A stretch of DNA of 64,000 bases from Psychrobacillus sp. OK028 (GCF_900103605.1 NZ_FNHY01000007.1:124001-188000); one strand, 5' to 3'. Shown: positions 8,728 to 17,193, numbered from the stretch's first letter. Numbers and translations: made by a program. The notes: generated by a model not told the origin, from the letters alone.

Positions 8728-8753
8728 TAGCTGCCAAGATTACTCGACAGCTA
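8728..8753 (-). terminator. Probable terminator of catA
   Basis: TAGCTG/CAGCTA arms with further inner pairing are followed on the minus strand by TTTATATTTTT. This suggests catA is at least partly transcribed apart from the transporter-catB pair. Confidence 0.5.
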
Positions 8754-8766
8754 AAGTGTACAAGGA

Positions 8767-9537
8767 TTATTCGGCTCTCATAACAAAGTTCAACGAAGCT
8801 TCTTTGTGATCGCCTTTATCAATTAGTTTAGTTGTAAGAGATGAACGAACACCACTCGCAACATCTGTTTCTAACCATTTATCACCTTCAAAAAACACTT
8901 GTGTGATCAATGTTTCGTGACCTTCGTGCTCAAACTTAATATGAATATGCGCTGGACGGTATGCATGGTATCCCGCTGCAAATGTAAATTCTCCAGTTGG
9001 GCCATTAGTTGGAATTTGGTATGGAATCGGAACAATTGACTCTACTTCGAAATCTCCATTTTCATCTGTGTAAAATTGACCACGTAGATTGAAGTCGGGT
9101 GCAGTAGAATCATAGTTTGAGTACAGTCCATCTGCATCATCTTGCCACCACTCTACTTTTGTCTTACCGATGGGACCATTAACAGAGCTTACATTACCGA
9201 AGAATTTCAGTTTGTCCCCAGGCTCATTTTCACGTTGTGGTATGACAACTTTAGATCCCTCTAGTAAAGGAGAATTCTCTTCGTAGTAAGGTCCTAATAA
9301 CGATGGCTCTGTACCTGGAGAGTTTTTATATTTTGCCTCTAATACATAGCTTTCTACGAATACATCTAGGAACAAAGGAATTTCTCCGCTTCTTCCTAAG
9401 CGATCCGCCCAATGTACAAAATTTGTATACTCTTCATGATTGAATTGTTGCTCATCCAAGAAAGCTTTCATATGTTTCACAAAACCTTCGTACGCTTCTA
9501 ATACACGTTTGTTCGCTACATTTGTTTCTACTGTCAT
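8767..9537 (-). CDS. catA: Intradiol ring-cleavage dioxygenase, catechol 1,2-dioxygenase type
   Basis: 256 residues from the ATG at 9537; a second in-frame ATG at 9543 lies only two bases from the GGGGG site and is less likely. An N-terminal helical dimerisation part (1-75) precedes the beta-sandwich. The four Fe(III) ligands are visible: Tyr139 (DGLYSN), Tyr173 (IPYQIP), His197 and His199 (RPAHIHIKF). Catechol is preferred over hydroxyquinol because catB and enol-lactonase genes lie alongside, but the sequence alone cannot exclude hydroxyquinol. It opens the ring to cis,cis-muconate. Divergent from the IclR regulator across an operator-like palindrome. Confidence 0.88.
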   Translation of the reverse strand: MTVETNVANKRVLEAYEGFVKHMKAFLDEQQFNHEEYTNFVHWADRLGRSGEIPLFLDVFVESYVLEAKYKNSPGTEPSLLGPYYEENSPLLEGSKVVIPQRENEPGDKLKFFGNVSSVNGPIGKTKVEWWQDDADGLYSNYDSTAPDFNLRGQFYTDENGDFEVESIVPIPYQIPTNGPTGEFTFAAGYHAYRPAHIHIKFEHEGHETLITQVFFEGDKWLETDVASGVRSSLTTKLIDKGDHKEASLNFVMRAE

Positions 9538-9667
9538 TTTCATGTCCCCCTCAAATTTGATGAATAATAACTTCCTAACCCAATTTGTAAACGCATACAT
9601 TTCATTCTAAAAAATATAAACCTATCAAATTTCATGAAAATATTACTTGCTAAAAGAAATTAATTTA

Positions 9668-9703
9668 TGTACGATATACGTACACAATTCCTTTATTCGT
9701 ACA
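9668..9703. promoter_or_regulatory. Putative IclR operator in the catA/iclR intergenic region
   Basis: A perfect 17-bp inverted repeat, TGTACG-ATATA-CGTACA (9668-9684), with an extra half site CGTACA at 9698-9703. It sits about 50 bp upstream of the IclR start and 130 bp upstream of catA. A related TGTACA overlaps the enol-lactonase promoter at 10615-10620. The binding protein is inferred from position. Confidence 0.6.
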
Positions 9704-9731
9704 AATTCATCTTAACAAGGGGGTAATATTT

Positions 9732-10535
9732 TTGTCAACAGAAAAATTAGATAATTTCAAAGAGTCAGGAGATTATATTCAATCACTAGATCGAGGACTC
9801 CAGGTAATTCAAGCCTTCTCCCAAAATAACAAAACTCTAACGATTAGCGATGTTTCTAAAATTACTGGTCTTAGTAGACCGACTGCTCGCAGAATTTTAC
9901 TGACACTAGAACATCTTGGTTTTGCGGAAGCAAATAATGGGCTATTCTCCCTTACCGCTCGCACACTTTCACTTGGCTATGCGTATTTATCGTCTAATAA
10001 CAAATGGAGTATCGCACACCCATTCATGCGAGACTTTGTCCACAAAACTGGAGAATCCTGCTCCATTTCGATATTAGATGGCACAGACATTATTTACGTG
10101 GCACGTGTATCCACCAAGCGTATTATGTCCATCAACCTAGATGTCGGATCGAAATTACCAGCGTATGCAACATCTATGGGACATGTATTACTTGCTAATT
10201 TATCGCAAGAAAAGTTGGAAAAATACCTTAACAATTTACATCTCAAAAAATTTACAGATAAAACAATTGTCGATAAAGACCAATTACGTATGACATTAGA
10301 AGAAGTTCGTGCTAATAACTGGGGAGGCGTCGACCAACAGTTTGAAGAAGGTCTTCGTTCGATTGCAACTCCAATTCGAGATATTAATGGCAAAGTAATT
10401 GCAGCCATCAACTGCTCCGCACATGCGGGAAGAATATCAAAAGAAGTACTTATAAAAGAATTTCTCCCCATACTACAAGAAAATGCTTCGAGGATTAGCG
10501 AAGCAATGAATATTGTTAATAGTTCTAACAACTAA
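9732..10535 (+). CDS. IclR-family transcriptional regulator of aromatic catabolism
   Basis: 267 residues from a TTG start behind AAGGGGG. Winged helix-turn-helix in residues about 16-75 (LTISDVSKITGLSRPTARRIL), then an IclR effector domain (about 85-255) with the hallmark SYSTEM GVDQQFEEGLRSIATPI. PcaR/CatR/PobR-type IclR proteins respond to beta-ketoadipate pathway intermediates. The position between divergent catA and the lactonase operon, next to a palindrome, supports control of both. Effector unknown. Confidence 0.88.
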   Translation: MSTEKLDNFKESGDYIQSLDRGLQVIQAFSQNNKTLTISDVSKITGLSRPTARRILLTLEHLGFAEANNGLFSLTARTLSLGYAYLSSNNKWSIAHPFMRDFVHKTGESCSISILDGTDIIYVARVSTKRIMSINLDVGSKLPAYATSMGHVLLANLSQEKLEKYLNNLHLKKFTDKTIVDKDQLRMTLEEVRANNWGGVDQQFEEGLRSIATPIRDINGKVIAAINCSAHAGRISKEVLIKEFLPILQENASRISEAMNIVNSSNN

Positions 10536-10593
10536 AAAATAGCAACCAGCTAATTTGAAGTAAGAAATTTCTTTCACTCAGAAAATAATTATT

Positions 10594-10622
10594 TTGACAT
10601 TTCTAGAAAGAACGTGTACAAC
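10594..10622 (+). promoter_or_regulatory. Promoter of the enol-lactonase-like gene
   Basis: -35 TTGACA (10594-10599), 17-bp spacer, -10 TACAAC (10617-10622). The -10 overlaps TGTACA, a match to the half site of the putative IclR operator. Confidence 0.55.
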
Positions 10623-10655
10623 TTACTCTATACTTTGTGCAAAAGGAGGATACAT

Positions 10656-11489
10656 ATGGAATATCGTTCAATTGAAGTTAATGGGGCTACGCTTGCTTAT
10701 GCAGACTATGAAGGAACACAGGGTGTAATCATAGGTATTCATGGCTTAACAGGAAATAGTAAACAATTACATTACTACGCTGAATTACTGAAAGGTGAAT
10801 ACCGTTTTATATCTGTTGATTTAAGAGGTCGCGGAAATAGCTCGGAGGCACCCGAAAATACTGGAATCGAGCAGCATACACAGGATATTCTCGGTTTAAT
10901 CGATGCTTTAAATATACAAAACCCAATATTAATGGGTTACTCAATGGGTGGCTTCATCATGGCAAATGTTGCGAGTAAACGCAACGATGTGAAAGGTGTT
11001 ATTTTACTGGATGGTGCTGCTACATGCACAGATCATCAACGACAAATTGTCGAACCTTCTCTTGGTCGTATTAGTAAACATTATGAAACAGCCGAAGCCT
11101 ACTTAGAAGAAATTAAGAGAATCTATAGCAATCTTGGTGTAGTTTGGGATGAGCATATGGAAAGCGTTGGTCGCTATGAAATCGCTGAAGTAGATGGTCA
11201 TTGGGAAAACAAGTCGGATGAAACAAAAATCCGTCAAGACTTCCAGAGCTTCTACGATTACAAGCCAGCAGAAGTGTTTGCTGACGTCGAATGTCCCGTA
11301 CTACTCGTCCATTCAACTGGTGGAATCGGTACGATGCCAGCGTTATTTTTAGCGGAATCGTATATTGAAACACAGCAATACGCAAAAAACATCCATAAAA
11401 TCACAACCGATAGCAATCATTACACTCTAGTTTTTGAGGAACGTAGCGATGTAAACCCGACAATAAAGGACTTTGTAAAAAAATTATAA
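10656..11489 (+). CDS. pcaD: Alpha/beta hydrolase, probable 3-oxoadipate enol-lactonase
   Basis: 277 residues; the ATG at 10656 has AAAGGAGG seven bases upstream, and the 14-codon upstream extension has no site. Alpha/beta-hydrolase features: oxyanion HG at 29-30 (GIHGLTGNS), nucleophile Ser96 in GYSMGG, DLRGRG at 55-60, and a C-terminal His in SNHYTL. Many hydrolases share this fold, so the assignment as PcaD (3-oxoadipate enol-lactone to 3-oxoadipate) rests on position between the IclR regulator and the CoA-transferase operon. Confidence 0.7.
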   Translation: MEYRSIEVNGATLAYADYEGTQGVIIGIHGLTGNSKQLHYYAELLKGEYRFISVDLRGRGNSSEAPENTGIEQHTQDILGLIDALNIQNPILMGYSMGGFIMANVASKRNDVKGVILLDGAATCTDHQRQIVEPSLGRISKHYETAEAYLEEIKRIYSNLGVVWDEHMESVGRYEIAEVDGHWENKSDETKIRQDFQSFYDYKPAEVFADVECPVLLVHSTGGIGTMPALFLAESYIETQQYAKNIHKITTDSNHYTLVFEERSDVNPTIKDFVKKL

Positions 11490-11551
11490 AAAAGGGTTGA
11501 AATTTGTCGAATTTTATGTGAATATTTATTTAACCATAAATATAAATCCTA

Positions 11552-11598
11552 TCAGGTGGCTACAGAGAAATGACCTTTCTTTGTTTTTCCCCACCTGA
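11552..11598 (+). ncRNA. Structured leader element upstream of the CMD/CoA-transferase operon
   Basis: An 8-bp stem TCAGGTGG (11552-11559)/CCACCTGA (11591-11598) encloses an asymmetric internal loop and a 9-bp inner stem ACAGAGAAA/TTTCTTTGT (11562-11570/11576-11584) capped by TGACC. It directly precedes a terminator hairpin and the operon. I do not recognise it as a known riboswitch class; it is a candidate regulatory RNA. Confidence 0.45.
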
Positions 11599-11603
11599 CT
11601 GTT

Positions 11604-11667
11604 GGCTTCACTACTCTTAAAAGACACTACTATTGTGTTCTTCAGAGTAGTGTGGCCTTTTTATTTT
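11604..11667 (+). terminator. Terminator hairpin immediately upstream of the operon's binding site
   Basis: A long stem of 14 positions, GGCTTCACTACTCT (11604-11617) with AGAGTAGTGTGGCC (11644-11657), one mismatch, plus an inner AAGACAC/GTGTTCTT helix, is followed by TTTTTATTTT. The ribosome binding site starts about seven bases later, leaving no room for a promoter between. It is therefore either an attenuator within the operon leader or the end of the lactonase mRNA with read-through. Confidence 0.75.
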
Positions 11668-11687
11668 ACAAAAAGGAGCGAAAAACG

Positions 11688-12404
11688 ATGTCCACTGGAT
11701 TAGATTACTTTAAAAAAGTTTACGATGTTGTACCAGGTTGGGTGCAAAAAATGCATGATTATAACCCTGCAATGCTAGATCATTACACTGCATTACGTGG
11801 AGCAGCAATGGCGGAAGGCGTACTCTCGGTTAAAGAAAAAGATATATTACTAGTTGGCATTAACTCTTCACGTCATTATGCACGAAGCATGGTTTACCAT
11901 ACAAAAGGTGCTATTGATGGTGGTGCTACGCTGGAAGAATTGGCTGAGTACTTACTTGTAGCTTATAACTATGGAGGAGAAAAAGCATTACAAATTGGTC
12001 TTCAATCGTTTGAATATGCGCTAGAGTTAACTGGCACACAAGCAGAGAAAATTTCACACGATGCAAAAGCAGTAGATATTGTACGTTATTATGCACAATT
12101 TGCTTCTACTGACGCTAGCAAAAACTACTACGAACAGCTTATTTCTTTTTTTGTGGATGGTAATGAAAACGCTTTATCCGAAAAGTTATTAGAAACAAAC
12201 GTAGTCGACGAACAAATGAAATACATTTTAATGACCGGCATTTACACTACTGTGTTAAAAAATGCAGAAACAGATTACTGGGCAAAAAAAGCACGTGGAA
12301 AAGGCGTTGACGAGCCTCGCCTAGCTGAACTTGGATACATTTGTCTATTAACAGCAGGTATCCCCTCTTGGTTTGAGATTAGTGACGCACTTATTGAAAA
12401 ATAA
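11688..12404 (+). CDS. Tandem carboxymuconolactone-decarboxylase-like (AhpD-like) protein 1
   Basis: 238 residues from the ATG at 11688 behind AAAGGAG. Two helical CMD repeats: repeat 1 about 15-115 (SRHYARSMVYHTKGAIDGGA, then LEELAEYLLVAYNYGG) and repeat 2 about 135-235 (YWAKKARGKGVDEPRLAELG). The Cys-x-x-Cys of AhpD peroxidases is absent, so a decarboxylase or isomerase-like chemistry is more likely than peroxidase. First gene of an operon with CoA-transferase A/B and thiolase. In the protocatechuate branch PcaC makes the enol-lactone; here no protocatechuate genes are seen, so the reaction is uncertain. A shorter paralogue is at 17245. Confidence 0.7.
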   Translation: MSTGLDYFKKVYDVVPGWVQKMHDYNPAMLDHYTALRGAAMAEGVLSVKEKDILLVGINSSRHYARSMVYHTKGAIDGGATLEELAEYLLVAYNYGGEKALQIGLQSFEYALELTGTQAEKISHDAKAVDIVRYYAQFASTDASKNYYEQLISFFVDGNENALSEKLLETNVVDEQMKYILMTGIYTTVLKNAETDYWAKKARGKGVDEPRLAELGYICLLTAGIPSWFEISDALIEK

Positions 12405-12418
12405 CGGAGTGAAAAAAT

Positions 12419-13105
12419 ATGAAAATTTATAATTCAGCGGAAGAAGCACTAGAATGTGTCCAATCCGGTCAAACAATTATGGTTGGCGGATTTGGTCTCG
12501 TAGGCGGTCCACTGACATTAATTGATACGTTAGTAGAACTTGAAGTGAACGACTTAACAATTATTAGTAATAACCTAGGTGAGCAAGGAAAAGGCTTAGG
12601 AAAACTATTGGAACAAAAGAAAGTAAAAAAAGCGATAGGCTCTTATTTCACTGGAAACAGAGATGTAGGCGATGCATTCCAACGTGGTGAGATTGAGATT
12701 GAGTTATTGCCTCAAGGTACATTAGCAGAATCTATTCGAGCTGGTGGCGCTGGAATCGCTGGCTATTATACGAAAACTTCCTTTGGCACTAATTTAGCTA
12801 AAGGGAAAGAAACCAAAATGTTTAAAGGCGAAGAATATGTTCTTGAAGAAGCATTACAGGCAGACGTAGCTATTATTCGTGCCTATAAAGCTGATACATT
12901 AGGCAATCTTGTGTATTACAAAACAGCACGTAACTTCAACCCTCTTATGGCAACAGCTGCTAAAACAGTTATTGTCGAAGTGGAAGAAATAGTTGAAGCG
13001 GGCGAACTGAAAAGTGATGAAATCGCTACCCCCCACCTGTTCGTTGATCGCGTTATCCTAGCGAAAAAGATTTTGACAAAGGAAGGTGTCATCGAACATG
13101 GCTAA
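12419..13105 (+). CDS. pcaI: 3-oxoacid (3-oxoadipate) CoA-transferase subunit A
   Basis: 228 residues, ATG at 12419, site GGAGTG. The CoA-transferase family I signature [14 protein letters not shown] lies at residues 22-35, and [10 protein letters not shown] in the middle fits ScoA/AtoD/PcaI subunits. It pairs with subunit B, which overlaps its end by eight bases. The enzyme moves CoA from succinyl-CoA to 3-oxoadipate (PcaIJ) or acetoacetate (ScoAB); sequence alone does not separate these, while the neighbourhood with catA/catB/lactonase favours 3-oxoadipate. Confidence 0.85.
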   Translation: MKIYNSAEEALECVQSGQTIMVGGFGLVGGPLTLIDTLVELEVNDLTIISNNLGEQGKGLGKLLEQKKVKKAIGSYFTGNRDVGDAFQRGEIEIELLPQGTLAESIRAGGAGIAGYYTKTSFGTNLAKGKETKMFKGEEYVLEEALQADVAIIRAYKADTLGNLVYYKTARNFNPLMATAAKTVIVEVEEIVEAGELKSDEIATPHLFVDRVILAKKILTKEGVIEHG

Positions 13106-13733
13106 TCCAATTCAAGAAGCTATTGCTAAACGGGCTGCTCAGGAATTAGAGCAAGGACAAATCGTTAACCTAGGCATTGGAATCCCAACACTTGTGGCAA
13201 ACTACGTGGAACATAACCATGTTTACTTGCACACCGAAAACGGGATGCTTGGTGTCGAGGATGTTACGGAAGAGGATATTGATCCAAATATCGTCAATGC
13301 AGGAAAATTTGCAGTTGGCGAAGCAATTGGTGCCTCTTACTTTGATAGCGCCGCATCATTTGCAATGATTCGCGGTGGTCACGTTGACGTTGCAATTCTA
13401 GGAGTTCTCCAAGTGGATGAACAGGCACGTATTGCCAACTGGGCCGTACCAGGAAAGAACATTATCGGTGTCGGTGGTGCAATGGATTTATTAGTTGGTG
13501 CTCGCAAAGTCATTGTCACGACGACTCATACATCTAAAGATGGAAAAAGTAAAATTTTGAAGGAATGTAATTATCCTATTACTTCCACACGTAGTGTAGA
13601 TACCATTATTACGGATTTAGCAGTTTTTAAATACATCGATGGTCAATTGCATTTAGTTGAATTAATGCCTGGTGCCGATTTAAAAACAGTAGAAGCTAAT
13701 ACGGAAGCTACATTTATAAATAGCTTGAAATAA
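13098..13733 (+). CDS. pcaJ: 3-oxoacid (3-oxoadipate) CoA-transferase subunit B
   Basis: 211 residues from the ATG at 13098, inside the end of subunit A (shared ATGGCTAA), with GGAAGGTG upstream; a GTG 12 bases earlier lacks a site. The glutamate that forms the CoA thioester is in TENGMLG (Glu47). LGIGIPTLV and [14 protein letters not shown] match beta subunits. Overlap with subunit A gives translational coupling for a 1:1 complex. Substrate preference as for subunit A. Confidence 0.87.
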   Translation: MANPIQEAIAKRAAQELEQGQIVNLGIGIPTLVANYVEHNHVYLHTENGMLGVEDVTEEDIDPNIVNAGKFAVGEAIGASYFDSAASFAMIRGGHVDVAILGVLQVDEQARIANWAVPGKNIIGVGGAMDLLVGARKVIVTTTHTSKDGKSKILKECNYPITSTRSVDTIITDLAVFKYIDGQLHLVELMPGADLKTVEANTEATFINSLK

Positions 13734-13745
13734 GGAGGAATCACC

Positions 13746-14936
13746 ATGAAGGAAGTAGTAATTGTAGAAGGCGTTCGTACTGCAATAGGAAAGCTTGGCG
13801 GCTCACTAATGACTCAGACTGCTGATTATTTAGGCGCCGCGGTTATAAAAGAACTACTCGCCCGCACACAAATTGACCCAAGTGAAGTGGATGAAGTTAT
13901 TTTAGGTCAAGCAAAACAAAGTGCCGATCAGTCTAACGTTGCTCGCCTTGCTTCTTTACGTGCGGACCTCCCACTTGAAGTGCCTGGCTATACGGTACAT
14001 CGTCAATGTGGTTCTGGTCTACAATCTATTAATAATGCCGCACAGCAGATTGCACTTGGCTTAAGTGATGTAATTATCGCAGGTGGTACAGAATCTATGA
14101 GTACAGCACCCTACTATATTCGCAATGCTAGATACGGACTAAATGTAGGAAATAGCCAAATATTAGACCCGAATACGGAAAGTCAGCCTGGCTCTCAACC
14201 AGAGTCATATGGTCTAAAAACAATGGGTGAAACAGCTGAAAACCTAGCCGAGAAATACTCCATTTCTCGTGAAGCTCAGGATGCATTTGCCTATCAAAGT
14301 CAATTACGTACGGAAAATGCTATTAAAAATGGCTACTTTGAAAAACAAATTGTCCCTTATGAGATTAAAACACGCAAAACAACAGAGGTCTTCAAAGTCG
14401 ATGAACATCCACGTCTGACACCTGTAGAAAAGCTTGCTACTTTAAAACCTGTGTTCCGTGAAGGCGGATCAGTTACGGCTGCGAACGCTAGTGGTCGTAA
14501 TGACGGTGCTGCTGCCCTTCTAGTAATGTCAAAAGAAAAAGCAGAAGAGCTAGGATTACAGCCAAAGGTTAAAATCATAGCGCAAGCTGCTGCTGGTGTA
14601 GACCCTTCTATCATGGGGATTGGACCTGTTCCAGCAACTAAAAAAGCATTAAAACAAGCAGGTCTTTCCATCGAAGACATCGATGTGATTGAACTAAACG
14701 AAGCCTTCGCTTCCCAGTCACTAGCCGTTATCGAAGAACTAGGCTTAGACCAAAGCAAAGTAAACCCTAACGGTGGTGCTATTGCTATGGGGCATCCAAT
14801 TGGAGCAACTGGGGCTATATTAATGACCAAGCTTATCCATGAATTAGAGCGCACAGGCAAGCGTTATGGATTAGTTACACTATGTATCGCCGGTGGACTT
14901 GGCATAACAACTATTGTTGAAAATTGCCAGTCATAA
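13746..14936 (+). CDS. pcaF: Acetyl-CoA acyltransferase (3-oxoadipyl-CoA thiolase type)
   Basis: 396 residues, 12 bases after subunit B, site AAGGAGG. Thiolase residues: nucleophile Cys88 (HRQCGSGLQS), His350 (GHPIGATGA) and Cys380 (CIAGGLG). It cleaves 3-oxoacyl-CoA with free CoA, giving acetyl-CoA plus, for 3-oxoadipyl-CoA, succinyl-CoA. This closes the pathway begun by catA. It could equally serve acetoacetyl-CoA, given the AtoE-type transporter and hydroxyacyl-CoA dehydrogenase downstream. Length fits the family. Confidence 0.87.
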   Translation: MKEVVIVEGVRTAIGKLGGSLMTQTADYLGAAVIKELLARTQIDPSEVDEVILGQAKQSADQSNVARLASLRADLPLEVPGYTVHRQCGSGLQSINNAAQQIALGLSDVIIAGGTESMSTAPYYIRNARYGLNVGNSQILDPNTESQPGSQPESYGLKTMGETAENLAEKYSISREAQDAFAYQSQLRTENAIKNGYFEKQIVPYEIKTRKTTEVFKVDEHPRLTPVEKLATLKPVFREGGSVTAANASGRNDGAAALLVMSKEKAEELGLQPKVKIIAQAAAGVDPSIMGIGPVPATKKALKQAGLSIEDIDVIELNEAFASQSLAVIEELGLDQSKVNPNGGAIAMGHPIGATGAILMTKLIHELERTGKRYGLVTLCIAGGLGITTIVENCQS

Positions 14937-14947
14937 ACAAAAGCGTA

Positions 14948-15045
14948 AGCGCCTATGGTAGCCCCGTCAAGCGCTGGAAGAATAGCAATAAAGGCGCTTT
15001 TTGCCTTTATTCGCTAGTCTGAAGCGACTAGAGGGGCTAGGCGCT
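14948..15045. repeat. GC-rich interspersed palindromic element 1
   Basis: A roughly 100-bp dyad after the thiolase gene: outer arms AGCGCC...TAGCCCC (14948-14965) and GGGGCTAGGCGCT (15033-15045). Inside are AATAAAGGC/GCCTTTATT and CTAGTC/GACTAG hairpins. Its base composition stands out from the A+T-rich surroundings. It resembles REP/bcr-like intergenic repeats common in Bacillales. Confidence 0.65.
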
Positions 15046-15089
15046 GGAGTCTAGATGGGGATTCACTTGTAGAAGAAAGTTATCCACAT

Positions 15090-15123
15090 TAAAAGAAAAT
15101 TCTCCTAAGAGAATTTTCTTTTA
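15090..15123. terminator. Bidirectional terminator between thiolase and DUF3870 gene
   Basis: A perfect 15-bp inverted repeat TAAAAGAAAATTCTC/GAGAATTTTCTTTTA with a CTAA loop, between convergent genes. Confidence 0.9.
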
Positions 15124-15156
15124 TTACCTGACAATGTAACCGCTTTTATATGAAGA

Positions 15157-15477
15157 TTACTTTGCTATTTTTTCTAGATATCTTTTCTGCGCAGATTTTA
15201 AAGCGACTATAACTGCTCCACTGGAAGGTGCTAAATAATGCTCTTCAATACGTTCGATCAAAATATTGATATCAGCTGTAAAGTCAAAATCTATTAACAT
15301 GCGTCTAAAGAAATTTTGCGCTAGCTCTGTTATGAATGTAAATTCGGCATCTACTATTTTATGTGTCAGTTTATCGATTTCAAGCACAATACCTGCGTGC
15401 TTATAGGTTTCGTACATGGCTGTGCCTTGTGGTGCTTTTGCATATGCAGTCACTAATAACGTATTTAATTGTTGCAT
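15157..15477 (-). CDS. DUF3870-type small cytoplasmic protein
   Basis: 106 residues, ATG at 15477 behind GGAGG. No signal or membrane segment. It opens with LLVTAYAKAPQGTAMYETYKH and continues VLEIDKLTHKIVDAEFTFIT, which I associate with the uncharacterised DUF3870 family. It is inserted on the opposite strand between two parts of the ketoacid cluster. CatC (muconolactone isomerase) is of similar length but the sequence does not look like it. Function unknown; metabolic context suggests a CoA- or ketoacid-linked role. Confidence 0.7.
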   Translation of the reverse strand: MQQLNTLLVTAYAKAPQGTAMYETYKHAGIVLEIDKLTHKIVDAEFTFITELAQNFFRRMLIDFDFTADINILIERIEEHYLAPSSGAVIVALKSAQKRYLEKIAK

Positions 15478-15593
15478 AAATAGAACCTCCGTTAATTTAA
15501 ACTAGATACATTTTAGCATAGTTATTCTGAAAAATAGGCATTGTCATGCAAATAAGATTTAATTTTTCGATTCACAAAAATTTATATGGAAGT

Positions 15594-15618
15594 AATTGTT
15601 GCATAGGCAACAATTTTT
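15594..15618 (+). promoter_or_regulatory. Hairpin in the AtoE leader next to the binding site
   Basis: A perfect 9-bp stem AATTGTTGC/GCAACAATT with an ATAG loop, followed by TTT; the ribosome binding site GAGGGG starts within four bases. It could attenuate, stabilise the mRNA end or affect initiation. Confidence 0.5.
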
Positions 15619-15630
15619 GAGGGGATTTAT

Positions 15631-16962
15631 ATGGAGAGACTAACTAATTTTTTCACATCTATTATGAGAAAGTATTTGCCAGATCCATTCGTCTTTGCGA
15701 TTGGATTAACCATTTTAACATTTATCTTAGCACTATTAATTGAGGATATTTCATTCCTCAACTTAACAACTTCTTGGGGTGATGGTTTTTGGAACCTTTT
15801 AGCCTTCACTACTCAAATGGCTGTCATTTTAGCTATGGGTTACGTACTAGCAACAGCACCAATTACTGATCGCTTCTTGAATAAGATTGCTAGTATGGTA
15901 CATACACCTAAGGCAGCAATTATTGTCGCTACTTTAGTAGGTGGATTTGGTAGTTACTTGAACTGGGGATTCGGACTAGTTATCGGTGGAATTATCGCGA
16001 AAAAATTAGCGTTAAAAGTTAAAGGGGTTCATTACCCATTAATTATCGCTGCTGCTTATTCTGGTTTCACATTTTATGGATTAGGTCTATCTGCTTCTAT
16101 TCCAATTTTAATCTCAACACCTGGACATTTCTTAGAAGAGAGTATGGGACTAATTGGTTTATCTGAAACTATTTTTAGTTTACCAATGATTCTAACAGCT
16201 ATTTTCTTATTCATCACATTACCACTATTCAATGCGATGCTTCATCCGAAGGATCAAAAAAATGTGAAAGAAATTGACCCTTCTTTACACTCAGATACGA
16301 AAAAATTAAAAATAAATGTACTAGAAGAAAATACATTCGCTAACAAATTAAATAATAGCCGTATCCTTTCTTATTCCATTGGTACTTTAGGTTTTATTTA
16401 CGTAATTATACATTTTACTAGTGGAAAATCATTAGACTTAAATATTCTTAACTTTATGATCTTATTCCTTGGAATTATTTTGCTTGGTACTCCTGCAAAA
16501 TATACAGAGCATTTATCAGATGGTATCAAAACTGTATCGGGGATTATCCTTCAATTCCCTTTCTATGCTGGTATTATGGCAATCATGGCTGCATCAGGCT
16601 TAGTAGATACAATTTCACAGGTATTCGTTGATATTTCTACTCAGCATTCATTACCGTTCTGGGGCTTGATTAGTTCTTTCTTCATTAACTTCTTTGCACC
16701 ATCTGCAGGCGGTCACTGGGCAGTACAAGGTCCTTTCATGATTGAAGCAGCAAAAGAATTGGGAACTTCACTTGGAGAGACTTCGATGTCCGTTATGCTT
16801 GGGAATGCTTGGAATGATTTAGTACAACCATTCTGGATTTTGCCGGCATTGGCATTATCTCGTTTAAAACTAAAAGATATTATGGGCTTCCTTGTAATGA
16901 TTATGTTCTATGTAGGAATTGTCTATATTGTCGCTACTCTTGCTTGGTCTTACTTAATGTAA
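15631..16962 (+). CDS. AtoE-type short-chain fatty acid transporter
   Basis: 443 residues, ATG at 15631. The N-terminus RLTNFFTSIMRKYLPDPFVF and about 11 membrane segments match the TIGR00366/AtoE family of short-chain fatty acid or acetoacetate carriers. FAPSAGGHWAVQGPFM and LGNAWNDLVQPFW are conserved family blocks. It probably feeds short-chain acids or ketoacids to the CoA-transferase and thiolase nearby. A leader hairpin lies just upstream of its binding site. Confidence 0.87.
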   Translation: MERLTNFFTSIMRKYLPDPFVFAIGLTILTFILALLIEDISFLNLTTSWGDGFWNLLAFTTQMAVILAMGYVLATAPITDRFLNKIASMVHTPKAAIIVATLVGGFGSYLNWGFGLVIGGIIAKKLALKVKGVHYPLIIAAAYSGFTFYGLGLSASIPILISTPGHFLEESMGLIGLSETIFSLPMILTAIFLFITLPLFNAMLHPKDQKNVKEIDPSLHSDTKKLKINVLEENTFANKLNNSRILSYSIGTLGFIYVIIHFTSGKSLDLNILNFMILFLGIILLGTPAKYTEHLSDGIKTVSGIILQFPFYAGIMAIMAASGLVDTISQVFVDISTQHSLPFWGLISSFFINFFAPSAGGHWAVQGPFMIEAAKELGTSLGETSMSVMLGNAWNDLVQPFWILPALALSRLKLKDIMGFLVMIMFYVGIVYIVATLAWSYLM

Positions 16963-16985
16963 AACTACTCTATTCAAAAATTCTG

Positions 16986-17113
16986 TTGATTTCCGTTACA
17001 GGCGGACGCTTTCCGCGGGCAGTAGCTAAGTCTCCTCGCCTTGCTACGCAAGACTGTGGGGCCTCAGCTTTACTGCTATTCCCGCAGGGGTCGCCGCCTT
17101 CCACTACAATCAA
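16986..17113. repeat. GC-rich interspersed palindromic element 2
   Basis: About 128 bp with outer arms TTGATT/AATCAA, then GGCGG/CCGCC and GCGGG/CCCGC around a GC-rich core (CGCTTTCCGCGGGC, CCCGCAGGGGTCG). It has the form of the bcr/REP-like repeats seen between genes in Bacillus and Lysinibacillus relatives. It is distinct from element 1 in sequence. Confidence 0.7.
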
Positions 17114-17193
17114 TAAAGCAAGTACTTTGTAGCAACTTAATTAGGATTAAGCTCTATAGTAAACATAAATAACAGATATAGATAATTAAAAAG

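Noticed and set aside
15157-15477. DUF3870 protein as the missing CatC
   Set aside because: Length is similar but the sequence lacks anything I recognise from muconolactone isomerases and it is on the opposite strand with its own signals.
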